Shown here: piece by piece, positions 22,804 to 34,905 of the stretch | Position numbering within the stretch: position 1 is the first letter of the stretch | Layout of the letters: each line of letters starts with the position of its first letter | Source: Halichoerus grypus | Taxonomy: Eukaryota > Chordata > Mammalia > Carnivora > Phocidae | Direction of reading: 5' to 3' | DNA: 64,000 bases | NCBI RefSeq assembly: GCF_964656455.1 | Contig: NC_135724.1 | Span: 7,927,466-7,991,465 of the forward strand | Translations under genes and position numbers: made by a program | Notes under the pieces: model-generated | Seen by the model: only the letters and a program-made list of their open reading frames with translations | Databases searched by the model: none | Told to the model about the DNA's origin: nothing

Positions 22804-24489
22804 CTGAGAGAAGGGAAGGAAGAAAAGGTGTACTAAGAAATAGATTCAGAAAGGCAAAGGGATATATTGAAAACAAAAACAAAAACAAAAAACCCACAAA
22901 AACCAAGCAAACAAGGCAGATGCCCACAAATCCTCAAAAGAGAGCTCCAGGTAAGTACCTAAGTGTGAAAAATGGAGAAATTTGGTGCATTATTTCTCTC
23001 TGAGTTAAAAATGAATTCAGGGCTCAATATTTTCCTCAAGCGTGTCTTGTCAAAAATTCGGATGCCAGGCAGCTAGGTAAATTTTCTAGAGATCTCAAAC
23101 TTCTAGTAGCCTCCAGCTATTGGAATACAAGCAGAAAAGATTTTCTGAAAAAAAAGCTGTTTTTGATGGAGAGCCTGTGAGCTGCATTCTTTTCTTTTAT
23201 ACTCACTTTCAGCATACAAAAGCAAATTACACACTTTCTTAAAACCTTTTTTGAGCAGGCAAATTACACTTCACCCGAACCAGTAACCATCAATTAGCAG
23301 GAAAAGCTTTCACAATTGTAGACTTCAAGGCCCTGACTTACCCTGTCGGTTTTGTGAGTAACTGAACCCAGTTCGTGATATGATTAACCTAAACAGTGAA
23401 TCTTTATGGTTAATAAAATGGCCGGAAAGTTTAATCTTCTAGAAAATAGATTTAAGGAAAATTCTATCTATGCTTTTGGGAGTTCGGACGCATCCCTGAA
23501 ATGAAATATTTGTCTAATGCAAACAGAAACAGAAGTGACCACCGAGAAGCTTGTCAGAATGCTGACAACAGAGGGAGAAAAATGTCACTATTTCTAGGGG
23601 CCTTCCCATCCTTTTTCTTAACCAGGAATTTATTCTTCATACTTGAGAATGATCTTAATGAGCAGAGAAGAAAACTAGATCCAGTGCGCTCCACCCTTCC
23701 AGAGAGTATATTTTACCCAAAGGAAAAGATGTATCTAGTCTGATTGGTAATGTTTCTGGTCTCTACCAGGAGGAATGGGACACACAATCCGCTCTCGCAG
23801 AAACGAGGAACATCTAGTCCTTTTCCTTAGGTGGCGCTGTGGAGAGGTCATGCACCTAAAGCCAGTTTCATCATCAGGTGAGTTTGGTGACTTGGAAAAC
23901 ATCCTTGCAGTTTCAGAAGCTTGGGGTCCAGGGAGAAATGCAAATGAATTGGGTAATAAAAGGCTAATTAAACTGGTAGAACCTCTTAATGTTAAAAAAT
24001 CGTGAGAGTGAAATCTTACTTTCTACATAAAAAAATCACTTTCACTGTGGCCTAATTCCCTTGTAGGTTAGTCTCCCCATGAGCAGATCAGGGGAGAAGG
24101 GAGATGTGGGCATTTCCTCTTTGCCTTACCCTCTGGCTGCTCCTGGGGTTCTGCCAGCCCAGCTTCCTTCTGAGCGTCTGGACCTTTCTGCTCCCTGCCC
24201 TGCCTCTCCTAGGGCCCCCTAACCACCTTTCCTCTGTGGGTGGGAATGCTGCCCACTGTTGCCCGTCCTTCACAATTCCTTGCTGGTTCCGTCACTTCCC
24301 TCCCAGCACTATAAATAGTCCTTTAAAGTCTCTTAACATCCCATCTGGTCATGTCTTCTCTTTCTTGTGGGACCTTGATGCTGCAAGGAGGAACACTGGA
24401 TCTGGGAAGAGGCAGAAAAGGGAGAAATTAGGGGGACCTAGGGTGAGGTCAGGGGTGGGAACTCAGAGCTAGAAGACCAGATATGCATG

Positions 24490-24600
24490 CTGCTTCTGCT
24501 ACTTATAGGAGTAACCGACCTTGTGAGACTCACAAGGTTCTCAGTTTCCTTAGCTGCAAATTCTGGATGACATGAATGGTGCTATATGACTCATTTGATT
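24490..24600 (+). repeat. MIR SINE fragment
   Basis: It shows the MIR order 'gcttctgctacttatagg', 'ctcagtttccttagctgcaa', then a 'gatgacatgaatggtgctat' segment, diverged. Confidence 0.5.
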
Positions 24601-24981
24601 CTCAAATCAGTGAGTTTTAATTGAATTCCAACATGTTAAGTGCTACCACCATAGTGAACAGATAGGATGTCACCATCGACTCCCACAAGGTCACCTAGAT
24701 GGGATAGTCAGGGAGGGCCTCCTGAAGAAGGTGGCATTTTCACATGATACTTATGTGACAAAGTTATGAGAGAGTAACATGATATGGAAAAAAAAATCAC
24801 TTAAACACTTTAACAATTTTGCCTCCTTATCTTACCATTGACTTCCTAGGTGATAACTCACAGTTCTCAAAAGGGGAGCTACTGGCATTTATCAGCATAA
24901 ACCAGCTGGAAATGATAATATTAAGACAGTGTTCCTGGTCTCGGTTTTATCTTATTAAAAAAACAAATGAGAAATATCCGA

Positions 24982-25164
24982 GGGGCACCTGGGTGGCTCA
25001 GTCGTTAAGCATCTGCCTTCGGCTCAGGTCATGATCCCAGGGTCCTGGGATCGAGCCCCGCATCGGGCTCCCTGCTCCACGGGAAGCCTGCTTCTCCCTC
25101 TCCCCCTCCCCCTGCTTGTGCTCGCTCTCTCTCTGTGTCTCTCTCTGTCAAATAAGTAAATAAA

Positions 25165-25210
<46 letters not shown>
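24982..25210 (+). mobile_element. Can-SINE with expanded (GAAA)n tail
   Basis: Full-length element from 'ggggcacctgggtggctcag' through 'gggtcctgggatcgagcccc' and the CT-rich stretch to AAATAAGTAAATAAAAAGAAAG. The 11-bp target gaaatatccga (24971-24981) recurs with one change at 25211-25221. The tail has grown into a microsatellite. The minus-strand ORFs at 25024-25317 come from this SINE and its repeat. Confidence 0.95.
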
Positions 25211-25212
<2 letters not shown>

Positions 25213-25213
25213 A
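25166..25213 (+). repeat. (GAAA)n tetranucleotide microsatellite
   Basis: About twelve uninterrupted GAAA units at the 3' end of the SINE, a likely length-variable marker. Confidence 0.95.
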
Positions 25214-25394
25214 ATACCCGAAAGAGGGCAGTACCAGAGAACACCTTTAATTCGCTCGCTTTGCTTGTGGGCTAAAAGTGAAGGCTTATAAGTTGTGGAT
25301 TTGGAAGAGTCTGGCACACACAGCTTTTTACCCTAGAATCTTGCGTGTGAAAATTCACTCACGCAGCTACTACTCATCAAACATCAGCTAAAAC

Positions 25395-25672
25395 AGCTCA
25401 GCACCGCACAGGGGAGGCACGAAATGGGAATTGCCGTCCCTGCCTTTCAAGCGGTCCACAGACTGCTTTGGGAACGGTGGCCGGTCAAGGAGACACAACA
25501 AGAAACATGAAAGAAGGGCACACGCAGCCCGTGCTTTCCAGGATCCAGGCAGGGCACCGACGGGGCCGAGAAGAGAGCTACAGACGTCCTGTCAACCACT
25601 GCAACTGCCCTCTGCCCCCATGTATTTCGAGGATTGGGTGAACCACCACTTGGGAAGACGCCCGGAACTTGA
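25395..25672. other. Small CpG-rich unique segment in the DOK6 intron
   Basis: I count roughly 15-18 CpG dinucleotides in under 300 bases, far above the neighbouring DNA. It matches no repeat I recognise. Both strands stay open here (25431-25691 plus, 25447-25845 minus), but with Arg-rich or otherwise unremarkable translations and no splice context. A regulatory element or an old degraded repeat are both possible. Confidence 0.4.
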
Positions 25673-27690
25673 GGTACCCAGTAGATGTTAGTTTTCTTCC
25701 TTCTGTCTCTGCCCAATGGGTCCAGATCCTTTTCGGTGTGTTCTTGCTCACTGTCTGTGCTTTCTCCCCCAGGGCAGCCTGCAGCCCCTTGCTGTGCCAG
25801 GTTTGGAACATTATTCTCCTTCAAGGTCAACATTGCTTTCTTCATCTCCTCTCTGAACCATTTCTAGCTAACTGGAAATTAAATTAGGATTTTTTTTTTT
25901 TTTTACTTCTACCATTTCTTTACAGACAATTCACAAATGATGCTATTTAATGCTTATCACAAAAATAACATACCTCAATCAGAACTGTTACAGATGAGGG
26001 CTTAATAAGGACTGTTTGATTATGGCAACAATGAGCAGGAGAAAAAGAAAGAGAAATAATTAAGCATTTTCTCAACATTTATTTGAATTATGCCCTTTGG
26101 CACTGTTGATGAAAACAAAACAGAAATCAACTTTGTGGCTTCAATTAAACACTTGCTAGCATAGACTGTTCACACCACTAAACAAGAGACTCTAAATGCT
26201 TCCTACACTTTCCCTCCGGATCATCTCCTAAAGACAAATGAGGTGAATAGGTGCCCTGGGGATTTGGGGAATTCTATAACTTAAAAGCAACAAATTTGCT
26301 AATGGCTATTGGTCTATCTTAAAAATCTTTTTACATTTTTGTTTCTATTCCTGTGTATATTCATGTTTGTTTTAATAGAAAATAATATTTTCTACCCATT
26401 TTTTTCAGGGAATATTGACAAGCTGGGAAAAAACCTCATATTTCCCTGGCAGTCTGAAGTATACTCTGAAATGACACTTCATACCATCCCTCTTCTCCCC
26501 CTTTCCCATGGTATGTGCACAATCCCCAGACTGAAGAACACAGTTCCATCCCATAAAGAAGGAAATATATTGGATATTGAGACACTGAGAATATTTGCTT
26601 ATTCTAACAAAATCGTAGGACTCCTCCCAATTCCAGAGACGTAAGTACCACAGGACAGGGAAGGCAAAGTCACACTAGCCATAAAAGGAAATCTTTCCTG
26701 ATGCACCCTAAAAGATGCAAACCAGTAAAGAGCTAGAAGGAACACAGATGCAGTGGAAAATGACAACCAAATCAGGACGCAGGGCCAGAGAGTCACATCA
26801 CACCTAGAAGTAAAAACCAGAATGACAGCACCTTATCAATATCCTCCCTTCCCTGAGGAATGAAGAAGCGCATTTTTCCCTTTCTGCTAGCTCCTGGTTT
26901 TCTGTGCTTACCAACGCGTACATACTCTTTACATAAAATATAAAGGAAATGGTTGCTTTAGGCAGTCAGCAGGGTCCCAAAGCATAACACTCATGCTTAT
27001 TAATTGGTAAGAAATAATGGATACTTGATTTGAATTTATGTGTTTTATTAGTTTGTTGGGATCTGGGAGAGAGGGAAGGGTATTGTCTGTTTAAATAATA
27101 AAACATTTTTTTTTAAAGGCAGAAAAAAACCCCAAGTAAAACAGTTGCTTCAGGAGGAATGGGGCAGGCCAGAGGAAAGGCTTCAACAACCATCAGGCCT
27201 GGGTAGACACCGAGGAGGTGCCCTCTTGACAAGGGGTTTCTAAGGGCAGGGAGGAAAAGGGGTGACAGATGGTAGCCAGGCCTGGACGCTGAAGGACAGA
27301 CAGCAGGAATGGCTCGGGGGAAGCAGAACAGAGGTCGGTCCAAGCTCTCACAGCAGAGGACTGTGGGCCAGAAGATTTTCGTGGGCGTCTAATACTTGGA
27401 TGTTTACCTGGCAGGCGGCAGAAGTGGAAACCAGACTAGAGGTAGTAGTGGCCCGGAGCTGCCTGCAAGGATCGTAATGAGGACTCACCACCTACAAGTT
27501 ATGCTTGGAGACGCCAGGGACTCACTGCCCACATCTTTTCCGTCGCCGTATTTGACTTTCACTCAATTCATTCTAATTACAGTTCAAACCAGACTATGTT
27601 TTAGTTTAATCTGTGTGCTCACCTAGTGGGTGCTTCTGAAGTTCTGGTGGAGAGTCCAGGGTCCCAGTAGCTTCATGGCCCCCCGCCCTT

Positions 27691-27893
27691 TTTAAAAGAT
27701 TTTATTCATTTATTTGCGAGCGAGAGAGAGAGCAGGAGTGGGTGGAGGGAAGGAGAGGCAAAGGTAGAGGAAGAGGGAGAAGAAGACTCCCCGCTGAGCA
27801 GGGAGCCCGATGTGGGACTCGATCCCAGGACCCTGGGATCATGACCTGAGCCGAAGGCAGACGCTTCACCGACTGAGCCACCCAGGTGTCCCC
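27691..27893 (-). mobile_element. Can-SINE
   Basis: The minus-strand element has head 'ggacacctgggtggctcagt', then 'gtcatgatcccagggtcctg', and a tail reading AAATAAATGAATAAAATC. The target duplication is unclear. Confidence 0.92.
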
Positions 27894-28044
27894 TTCCCAA
27901 CCCTTGAATAGATTTGCTGGGGGTATTGGGGCTCAGGTTCAGTACATTTGAATCAATGGGGGACTAAAGATCATGGGTTTCAACCCGTAAAGAAAGTGAT
28001 TTGCAAAAGCCACTGTCCATTGAGCGCATATAATAACCACTGTC

Positions 28045-28265
28045 CATTTTGTGCATATTTCACGCAGACCCTATGCTAATTATGCATAGGGTACATTAGA
28101 AATATCATTTTTAAAAAATCCTCATATCAATTCTATAACGTGAAACTGCATATCCTTATTCTCCTGTGGGAAAAACCAAATTGAAGCCTACAGGCCTTTA
28201 CGGACTTGCAAAGCTGACAAGTGGAGGGGCACAGAGGCAGATCCAGGTCTGGAGACTGAAGCCAA
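28045..28265 (-). repeat. MIR SINE
   Basis: Reverse orientation: 'gcatatttcacgcagaccct', 'aatcctcatatcaattctat', 'cttgcaaagctgacaagtgg' and 'gatccaggtctggagactg' follow the reversed MIR order (low copy of the 'agctagtaagtggcagagcc' motif). Confidence 0.65.
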
Positions 28266-28394
28266 AGCCTTGCCAACATCTTGCTACATTTACTCGCAGA
28301 ACCCTCTCTCTCTCTTCTTTTGTATTTTGTTGTCTCTTTTAAATTTTTTTATTTGGACACGGATTTTTCTGCTCTTATTATTTTTTTTTTTACC

Positions 28395-28775
28395 TTTTAC
28401 TTTTAAAAATTGAGGTACAATTGAGAAATATAATTGTATACATTTCAAGGGTATAAGGTGATGATTTGATATACACGTACACTGTGGAACGATCATCAAG
28501 ATACTTAACACATCCATCACCTTACAGACTTCATTCCTTGTTTGTGTGTGTGGTGAGAATGTTTAAGGTCTACTCTCGGCAACTGTCAAGCACACACACT
28601 GCATTATTAACTGTAGTCACCGAGCTGTACATTGGATCCTCAGAAGGTATTCTTCTGATAAGTGAAAATTTGTATCCTTGGCTGACATCTCTCCATCTCC
28701 CCCTCCCTCCAGCCCCTGGCCACCACCACTCCACTCTTTGTTTCCTCACAGAACTTTCTAAACATCTGTTTAGTT
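28395..28775 (-). mobile_element. Ancient L1 3' end (L1M type)
   Basis: The plus strand shows 'ttgaggtacaattgagaaat', 'ggtgatgatttgatatacac', 'catccatcaccttacagact' and 'attaactgtagtcaccgagc' in order. This is the reverse complement of the 3'UTR of mammalian L1MA/L1MB-age elements. Confidence 0.75.
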
Positions 28776-28894
28776 GAGGATACAGCACAGCTTCAGAGAA
28801 GAAATACCAATTTTCACGACTCAATCCCTAAAGACGTGATTGAAGTACCTCTAAAGTATGTTGTCAAAGAACAAAAACAACTAAAGCTGCATCT

Positions 28895-29275
28895 TCGTCA
28901 ACTCAGGCTGCCATAACAAAGTACCTCAGACTGGGGGGCTTAAACAGCAGAAATGTATGTTTTCACAGTTCTGCAGGCCAGAAGTCCTAGATCAAGGCAT
29001 CAGTGGGGTTGGTTTCTGGGGAGGATGCTCTCCTTGGCTGCTTTCTCCTCAAGGCCTGACGTGGGCTCTTCTCTGTGCTTTCCTTCCTGTGGTCTCTTCC
29101 TCCTCTCCTGAGGAAACGAATTCTGTGGGATCAGGGTCCCACACTTATGACCTCACTGAACCTTAATTACCTCCTTAAAGGCCTTTTTTCCAAATATAGT
29201 CACATTTGGGGTGAGGGCTCCACTCTATAAATTTTGTGGGGACACAGCTGAGTGCAGAGCAAACTGTAATGAATA
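28895..29275 (-). mobile_element. Old LTR of MaLR type (solitary)
   Basis: It begins 'caggctgccataacaaagta', continues with 'cacagttctgcaggccagaa' and 'ccttaattacctccttaaag', and ends near 'gtggggacacagctgag'. On the minus strand this is the common mammalian solitary LTR with an AATAAA-like site followed by the 'ggtactttgttatggcagcc' end. The exact family name (MLT1/MST-like) is from memory. No internal retroviral sequence is attached. Confidence 0.6.
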
Positions 29276-29924
29276 AAATGGATGAGAAGATATTAACTTA
29301 AGATGAGGGAGGTGATGCTTTCTCCTTTGCTGGGTATTATTATATCCTTAACCTTTTCTCAAGGAGGTGTTTGTACTTGTTAGTAAAGTTATGTAATTTG
29401 GTTTAAGATTGCATAAAATGATTAAATATCACATGTAATTTCACACCCTTCACATTGCCAAAAAAAAAAAAAAAAGAAATTAAAAGTTTAATGGTTGATT
29501 TATGCCATTAAGTTTCTGAAATAAACTCTCAATTTGCATTGCACTCATCTACACTCCCACAGAAAGGGTAGAAAAGTATTTTCTTAACGTTAGATAGATC
29601 TGGATATTATTAGACTTTTCCTTTTTTTCAAGTTGAAGGATGTTTCCAAGTTGAAAAATTGCACCTTGTTGTTTAGTTAATTTCCTTTTGCTACATGAAG
29701 TGTTTAATTTTTTTGAAGCCAGATCTGTCTTTGTGCTTTCTGAGTTTTGTGTCTTGGTAATAAGTCCCCCCTTGTCACAGGATTATTTTCTTATAAGTTG
29801 TTTTATACATATATATATTTTTTTTTTCATAAATTTCTTATGCTGTTTTCAGCTCTTTGATTTATTGGAAATTTCTCTTCATTCATGTCCTTAGTTAAGG
29901 ATGCTTGTATTGTGTGATGATTCA

Positions 29925-30055
29925 TAGTGTTAGTCTTGAAGGAATACTGCTCGGGTTTGGGTCCCAGCTCCACCCCGTGACAACTGGAAAGATACCACTG
30001 CTCTGTCCTGTTGATTCCTCAAGTGTATAATGGCAATCATAATAGCTTCTACGAA
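29925..30055 (+). repeat. MIR SINE fragment, cut by a younger SINE
   Basis: 'gggtttgggtcccagctcca', 'ctgttgattcctcaagtgta' and 'aatggcaatcataatagctt' match MIR in order. The Can-SINE at 30071 interrupts its 3' end. Confidence 0.65.
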
Positions 30056-30070
30056 TAGAATCGTGTTTTA

Positions 30071-30303
30071 TTATTATTATTTATTTATTTGTAAAGATTT
30101 TATTTATTTATTTATGTATTTATTTATTTGACAGACACAGAGAGAGAGAGAGAGCACAAGTAGGCAGAGCGGCAGGCAGAGGGAGAAGGAGAAGCAGGCT
30201 TCCCGCGGAGCAGGGAGCGCGATGCGGGGCTCGATCCCAGGACCCCAGGATCATGACCTGAGCCGAAGGCAGACGCTTAACGACTGAGCCACCCAGGCGC
30301 CCC
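30071..30303 (-). mobile_element. Can-SINE inserted at the end of a MIR
   Basis: Minus-strand element with a long AAATAAAT-type tail (30071-30130) and head 'ggggcgcctgggtggctcag'. The target tagaatcgtgtttta at 30056-30070 recurs at 30304-30318 with one mismatch. Confidence 0.95.
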
Positions 30304-30387
30304 TAGAATCATGTTTTAGATTAATTAATAGTAATAACTTAGTATAAGAGTGTATGGCATTGGCATTGTAGCACACACGTGTGCACG

Positions 30388-30441
30388 GGCAGGCGCGCGC
30401 ACACAGGCAGGCGCGCGCACACAGGCAGGCGCGCGCACACA
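30388..30441. repeat. 18-bp minisatellite, three copies, alternating purine-pyrimidine
   Basis: The unit ggcaggcgcgcgcacaca repeats at 30388, 30406 and 30424 without mismatch, then continues as CA/CG alternation to about 30452. The minus-strand Cys/Ala/Arg ORF at 30251-30448 is its translation. Confidence 0.92.
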
Positions 30442-30496
30442 CGCACACGAGGTGTCATTAGCTCATTTCATCTTCACAGCAACTTGCTGATGAAGT

Positions 30497-30580
30497 GGTT
30501 GCAATAGTGCCTGGTATCGATCCTCTGTCACCTGTTCTGGTTGCAATAGTGCCTGGTATCGATCCTCTGTCACCTGTTCT
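30497..30580. repeat. Perfect 42-bp tandem duplication
   Basis: 30497-30538 and 30539-30580 are identical; the unit begins ggttgcaatagtgcctgg. The duplication is visible in the minus ORF at 30458-30685 as a repeated Gly-Asp-Arg-Gly-Ser-Ile-Pro-Gly block, which is not itself evidence of coding. Confidence 0.95.
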
Positions 30581-31664
30581 GTCCTCTGGAATTTTCAGGA
30601 ACTTCTCTTTGTTCCTACTGTTCTGAGCTTCATGATGATGAGTCTGGGTGCGAGTCTTTTTTTCAGACTTGATGAGCTTTTTCAATCAAGGATCCATGGT
30701 TTCTCATTTTCTGGGAAATATTTCTGAGTTATTATAATTTTTTGTTAATTATTTCCTTTCCACAATCTTCTTCGTGTGCACTCTCTCTCCCACCACGTGC
30801 TCCTTTCCCAAATCATCTCTATTTATATGTTCAGGTGCTGGACAGATCTTGTAATTCTCCATTCTGTTCTATTTTCACACTCTTTTTTGTTGCTTTACCT
30901 TCTGGAGATTTGAGATCTGCTTAACCTCATCTTCCAAGTTTACTAAGTAATAAAAAATTCTACTACTCTAATTTTAATTTGCAAAAGCTTTTTTACTCCT
31001 TTTCCTTTCCGTCCTTTATTCCTCTTTTAAAAATACACATTTGTGCATTTATTGTTCTTAATAATGGCACTCTCAGCCCCAAAACTATGGGTCTTTTTGG
31101 CTTACCCCATAAGTGGACATCTAAATATTTTTTATTCAAATCTTTTAAAAGTCAGATATTTTTGAATGGGAAAAATGCATATTATTTAATGTTACATATT
31201 ACCCAGCCTACTGGTTGGTTATCGACAACATTCTAACACTGAAAAAATCAGACATAATATAGTTTATAATACTTTAATTTACCTTAAAGATGATTTGATT
31301 TGATTCATACAGAATTACATTTTTAATACCTATTTCTAGAATTAAGATAGCCTTAGATCTATTATTCTGGTTGATGTAGCATCCATTTTTTCCTGTTGCT
31401 TACATTTCATTTCTCTTGTATTCTACTTACTTACTGGAATATTGATTTTCTACAACTGTAACCTCTTGGAAAAACTTAGCTGAACTCTTCACTGTTAGCA
31501 GAATTCATCTGAGTAATTGTGGAGTTTAGAAGTATTCTATGGCAGCCAGTAAAATGGTAAATACTAAAATATAATAATCTAAGTTGAAACATAATATGAG
31601 GGGTAGAGAATACTTGGGATGAAACTTCATTAATGTTGATCAACAACATTTCATTGTTATTTTT

Positions 31665-31862
31665 TTTTTTTTTAAGATTTTATTTATTTATTTGAGAGAG
31701 AGGATGAGAGGAGAGAGAGAGCACATGAGAGGGGGGAGGGTCAGAGGGAGAAGCAGACTCCCTGCTGAGCAGGGAGCCTGATGCGGGACTCGATCCCGGG
31801 ACTCCAGGATCATGACCTGAGCCGAAGGCAGTTGCTCAACCAACTGAGCCACCCAGGCACCC
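31665..31862 (-). mobile_element. Can-SINE, young copy
   Basis: Minus-strand element with a T-run at the left and head 'gggtgcctgggtggctcagt' at the right. Perfect 14-bp target tcattgttattttt at 31651-31664 and 31863-31876. Confidence 0.95.
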
Positions 31863-32512
31863 TCATTGTTATTTTTAAAGGTTCAGTTATAACATTTTAA
31901 ATATAATGTTAATAAAAATTATATATAGCTGTATCTTTGTTTTCATTTTGAACATTTTATTGTTTAAGAAATCAAGGAAGTATTTAAGATCATGAAGTAG
32001 AGTACTCCAGGTCAAGTAGAGATCTCCAGAACTACAATTTCAGGAATTTTAACAAATTTACTGAAAAGCCACATGAATCTACAGTCATTGACAAGAATAT
32101 ATATCAGCTGACTATCCCTCAGAGATGTCTTGAGAAAATGGAAAATTTTATTTGCTATAATTCTTTTCTAAAAAATTTAAACTAATTGAAAGAAACACTT
32201 TTGCATGACAGTAAGACTTCCCTACACAATATATACTTAGAGATTTGAGTTACAACAGAAATGTTACAGAGAAATATCCTGAATATCACATAAGTTTACC
32301 TAGGAGGAAGTATGCAACATGCTTAGACTAAATCTGAGGAATGTTAATGAAATTGTTTAAAATTTACTATCAGGTTTTCACATAATGTAGCATAGTTTTG
32401 TTCTGCCATAGATACAAGGTTAAACTTGCATTTGCTCTGAGGACTCTGAAATGAGTTTGAAGACATGTGTCAAGAAATGTGCTTATTAGCACTTGACAAA
32501 GATTTTATTTTT

Positions 32513-32907
32513 ATTTATTTTTTAAAGTTTTACTTAAATTCCAGTTAGTTAGCATACAATGTAATATTAGTTTCAGCTGTACAATATAATGATTTAACAC
32601 TTCCACACAACATCACAAGTGCACTCCTTAACCCCATCCCCTATTTAACTTGTGTCCCCGCCCACCTTCCTTCTGGTTAACTATTGGTTTGTTCTCTACA
32701 GTTAAGAGTCTGTTTCTTGGTTTCCTCTCTCTTTTTTCCCCCTTTGCTCATTCGTTTTGTTTCTTAAATTTCACATATGAGTGAAATCCTGTGGTATCTG
32801 TCTTTCTCTGACTGACATTTTTTGCTTAGTATCATACTCTCTAGCTCCACCCATGTCATTGCAAATGGCGAGATTTCATCCTTTTTTATGCCTGAGTAAT
32901 ATCCCAT

Positions 32908-32949
<42 letters not shown>

Positions 32950-33393
32950 TGTGTGTGTGTGTACATACATTATATATATCACATCTTCTTTATTTATCAA
33001 TTGATGGACACTTGGGTTGTTTGGGCTGTTTCCATAATTTGGCTATTGTGGATAATGCTGCTATAAACATCAGGGAACACGTATTCCTTTGAATTAGTAT
33101 TTTTGTATTCTTTGGGTAAATACCTAGTAGTGCAATTGCTCGATTGTAGAGTAGTTCTATTTTTTAACTTTTTGAGGAATCTCCATACTGTTTTCCGCAG
33201 TGGCTGTACCAGTTTGTCTTCCCAAAAGCAGATTCCTTTTTCTCCATGTCTTCGCCAACACCTCTTGTTCCTTGTGTTGTTGATTTTAGCCATTCTGACA
33301 GGTGTGAGGTAATAGCTCACTGTGGTTTTGATTTGCATTTCCCTGATGAGTGATGTTGAACATCTTTTTATGTGTCTGTTGGCCACCTGTATG
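32513..33393 (-). mobile_element. L1 3' fragment (ORF2 C-terminus and 3'UTR)
   Basis: Minus-strand L1, 5'-truncated. The decayed ORF2 end gives Leu-Thr-Pro-Val-Arg-Met-Ala-Lys and Val-Gln-Pro-Leu-x-Lys-Thr-Val-Trp-Arg-Phe in the ORF at 32997-33584, with frameshifts and stops. The 3'UTR ends with 'ttagtttcagctgtacaata' read on the plus strand. The flanks 'gacaaagattttattttt' and 'gacacagatctgattttt' may be a degraded target duplication. A (GT)n lies inside. Confidence 0.88.
32909..32962. repeat. (GT)n microsatellite inside the L1
   Basis: About 26 GT units with one A interruption, at the ORF2 position where other copies read 'ccatggtatatatatacc'. Confidence 0.95.
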
Positions 33394-34804
33394 GACACAG
33401 ATCTGATTTTTAATCTCATTCTCTGTAGAAGTTTGCCTAGAGCTCTTCTTTCTAATGACTGATTTGGTTGATTTTTCAGAGATCTCGGAAACGTTCCAAT
33501 AATCACAAACAGAATTTTTTTATATTTGTAAATATCTCCTATGTGAGTATAACAACACAATGCCCAAATTGTCATGGCTTTCAAACTCTTTATATCTCAT
33601 CATTACGAATTATGGCCCTCATGATGCTAATAATGAATATAAAAATCCAAATGGTGAGTGGTAGGAGATGAGATTGGGAAATGGAGAGGGGACATGTCAT
33701 GGGCAGTTATAGCCTACTAAGCAGATTGGATATTTTTTCTATAGGTGACAGGAAGCTTTTGAATGATTTTAATAAGGTAAGTGATTGGATGAGATGTGTG
33801 GTTCAAACTCTCACTCAGTGGGACTGTGGAGTAGCTGTTCTCAACCCTTCTTGTATCCTAACACATTTAATGGATAAAATGTAGCCCTGGTAGAAAAATT
33901 TCTCATGGAAGGCTAGTACAAAGATAAAAAGGCGCCTCTAGTTTTATGTACATTTCCTATGATTTCCTTCTAATTCTTCCCCATTTTCTCCAATTAATCA
34001 GTATTCCTCCAGGTCCAATAGGAGAGTTGAAAACTGCTGGTACTTACGTAGATAAGACTGAGACCAGAATAGTTAGGTGTGCTGGGGGAGTTGAAAAGTT
34101 TCACTCTCATTGAGAAAGTTCTACACAAGTATTAGCATAATTAAATTCAATATTCTACGTTCTGCCTTACACAATCAATAAACTAAGCAGCAATTTCAGA
34201 GCCTAGGAATCTGCAACCTAGACAACTGCATGGTTAGTAGCACTTCCTGGAGAGTAGTTACTGCAATGTATGTATTAGTAGTGTAAATATCCAGATAAAT
34301 AGAGAATAAGAGATCCGAGGTTCATGAAAATGGAGTCAAGGAGTATAGGACAAAGGAAGAATTCTGTTGATACCTCTTATGTTTTATGAGAAACTGCTGC
34401 AAAAAGTCCAAATTACTTTTCTCGGCAGATTGAGCAATCCTTATTAGGCATTGTGTTATCATTGTACCCAACGGGCAGCAACAAAAGTCATCATCTTAAC
34501 TTCTTGTGAGTTACAATTTTTAATGAATTATTTTTATCTTACTCTCACTGTACAGGAGATGGAAATATATTTTTATCAGCTTTTTTCATATGAAATTCTA
34601 ATGTCAAAAGGCTAAAAGTTTCTATTTAGGATACTTGCCATTTTACAGTGTCATGTTGCCCACACTAATTTCACTGAGAACAGGCAGAGCAGGGCAGTGA
34701 TGGTGAGTTCAGTCTCGAAGGTTGGTCCTCGCATCCACCAAATGGCTTTGGGTTGGGCATCATCACACACAAAATAGCAGAGTGCCAGGCCCTGGCTGAT
34801 TCTG

Positions 34805-34905
34805 GTCATTAAAATTTATTGAGCACTAACGATGTGCCAGGAGGTGTCGGACGTTTCACTTACGCTGATTTATTTAATCCACCTGGTAGCCCTGCAGGAT
34901 CAGTG
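34805..34905 (-). repeat. MIR or MIR3-type fragment
   Basis: 'ttattgagcactaacgatgt', 'gccaggaggtgtcgg' and 'gatttatttaatccacctgg' follow the reversed 3' part of this ancient SINE/L2 family. A short (CT)n follows at 34905-34921. Confidence 0.5.

Noticed and set aside
22804..22927. Upstream continuation of the DOK6 open frame
   Set aside because: The frame is open through the polypyrimidine tract by chance; the acceptor at 22804 and family knowledge place the exon start at 22803.
26309..26644. 111-codon ORF ending near a GTAAGT
   Set aside because: A T-rich CAG upstream and the donor-like GTAAGT at the end look exon-like, but the translation is not recognised and the strand is opposite to DOK6. 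No support.
30388..30580. CRISPR-like array of short repeats
   Set aside because: The units are directly tandem with no unique spacers, and the DNA is mammalian.
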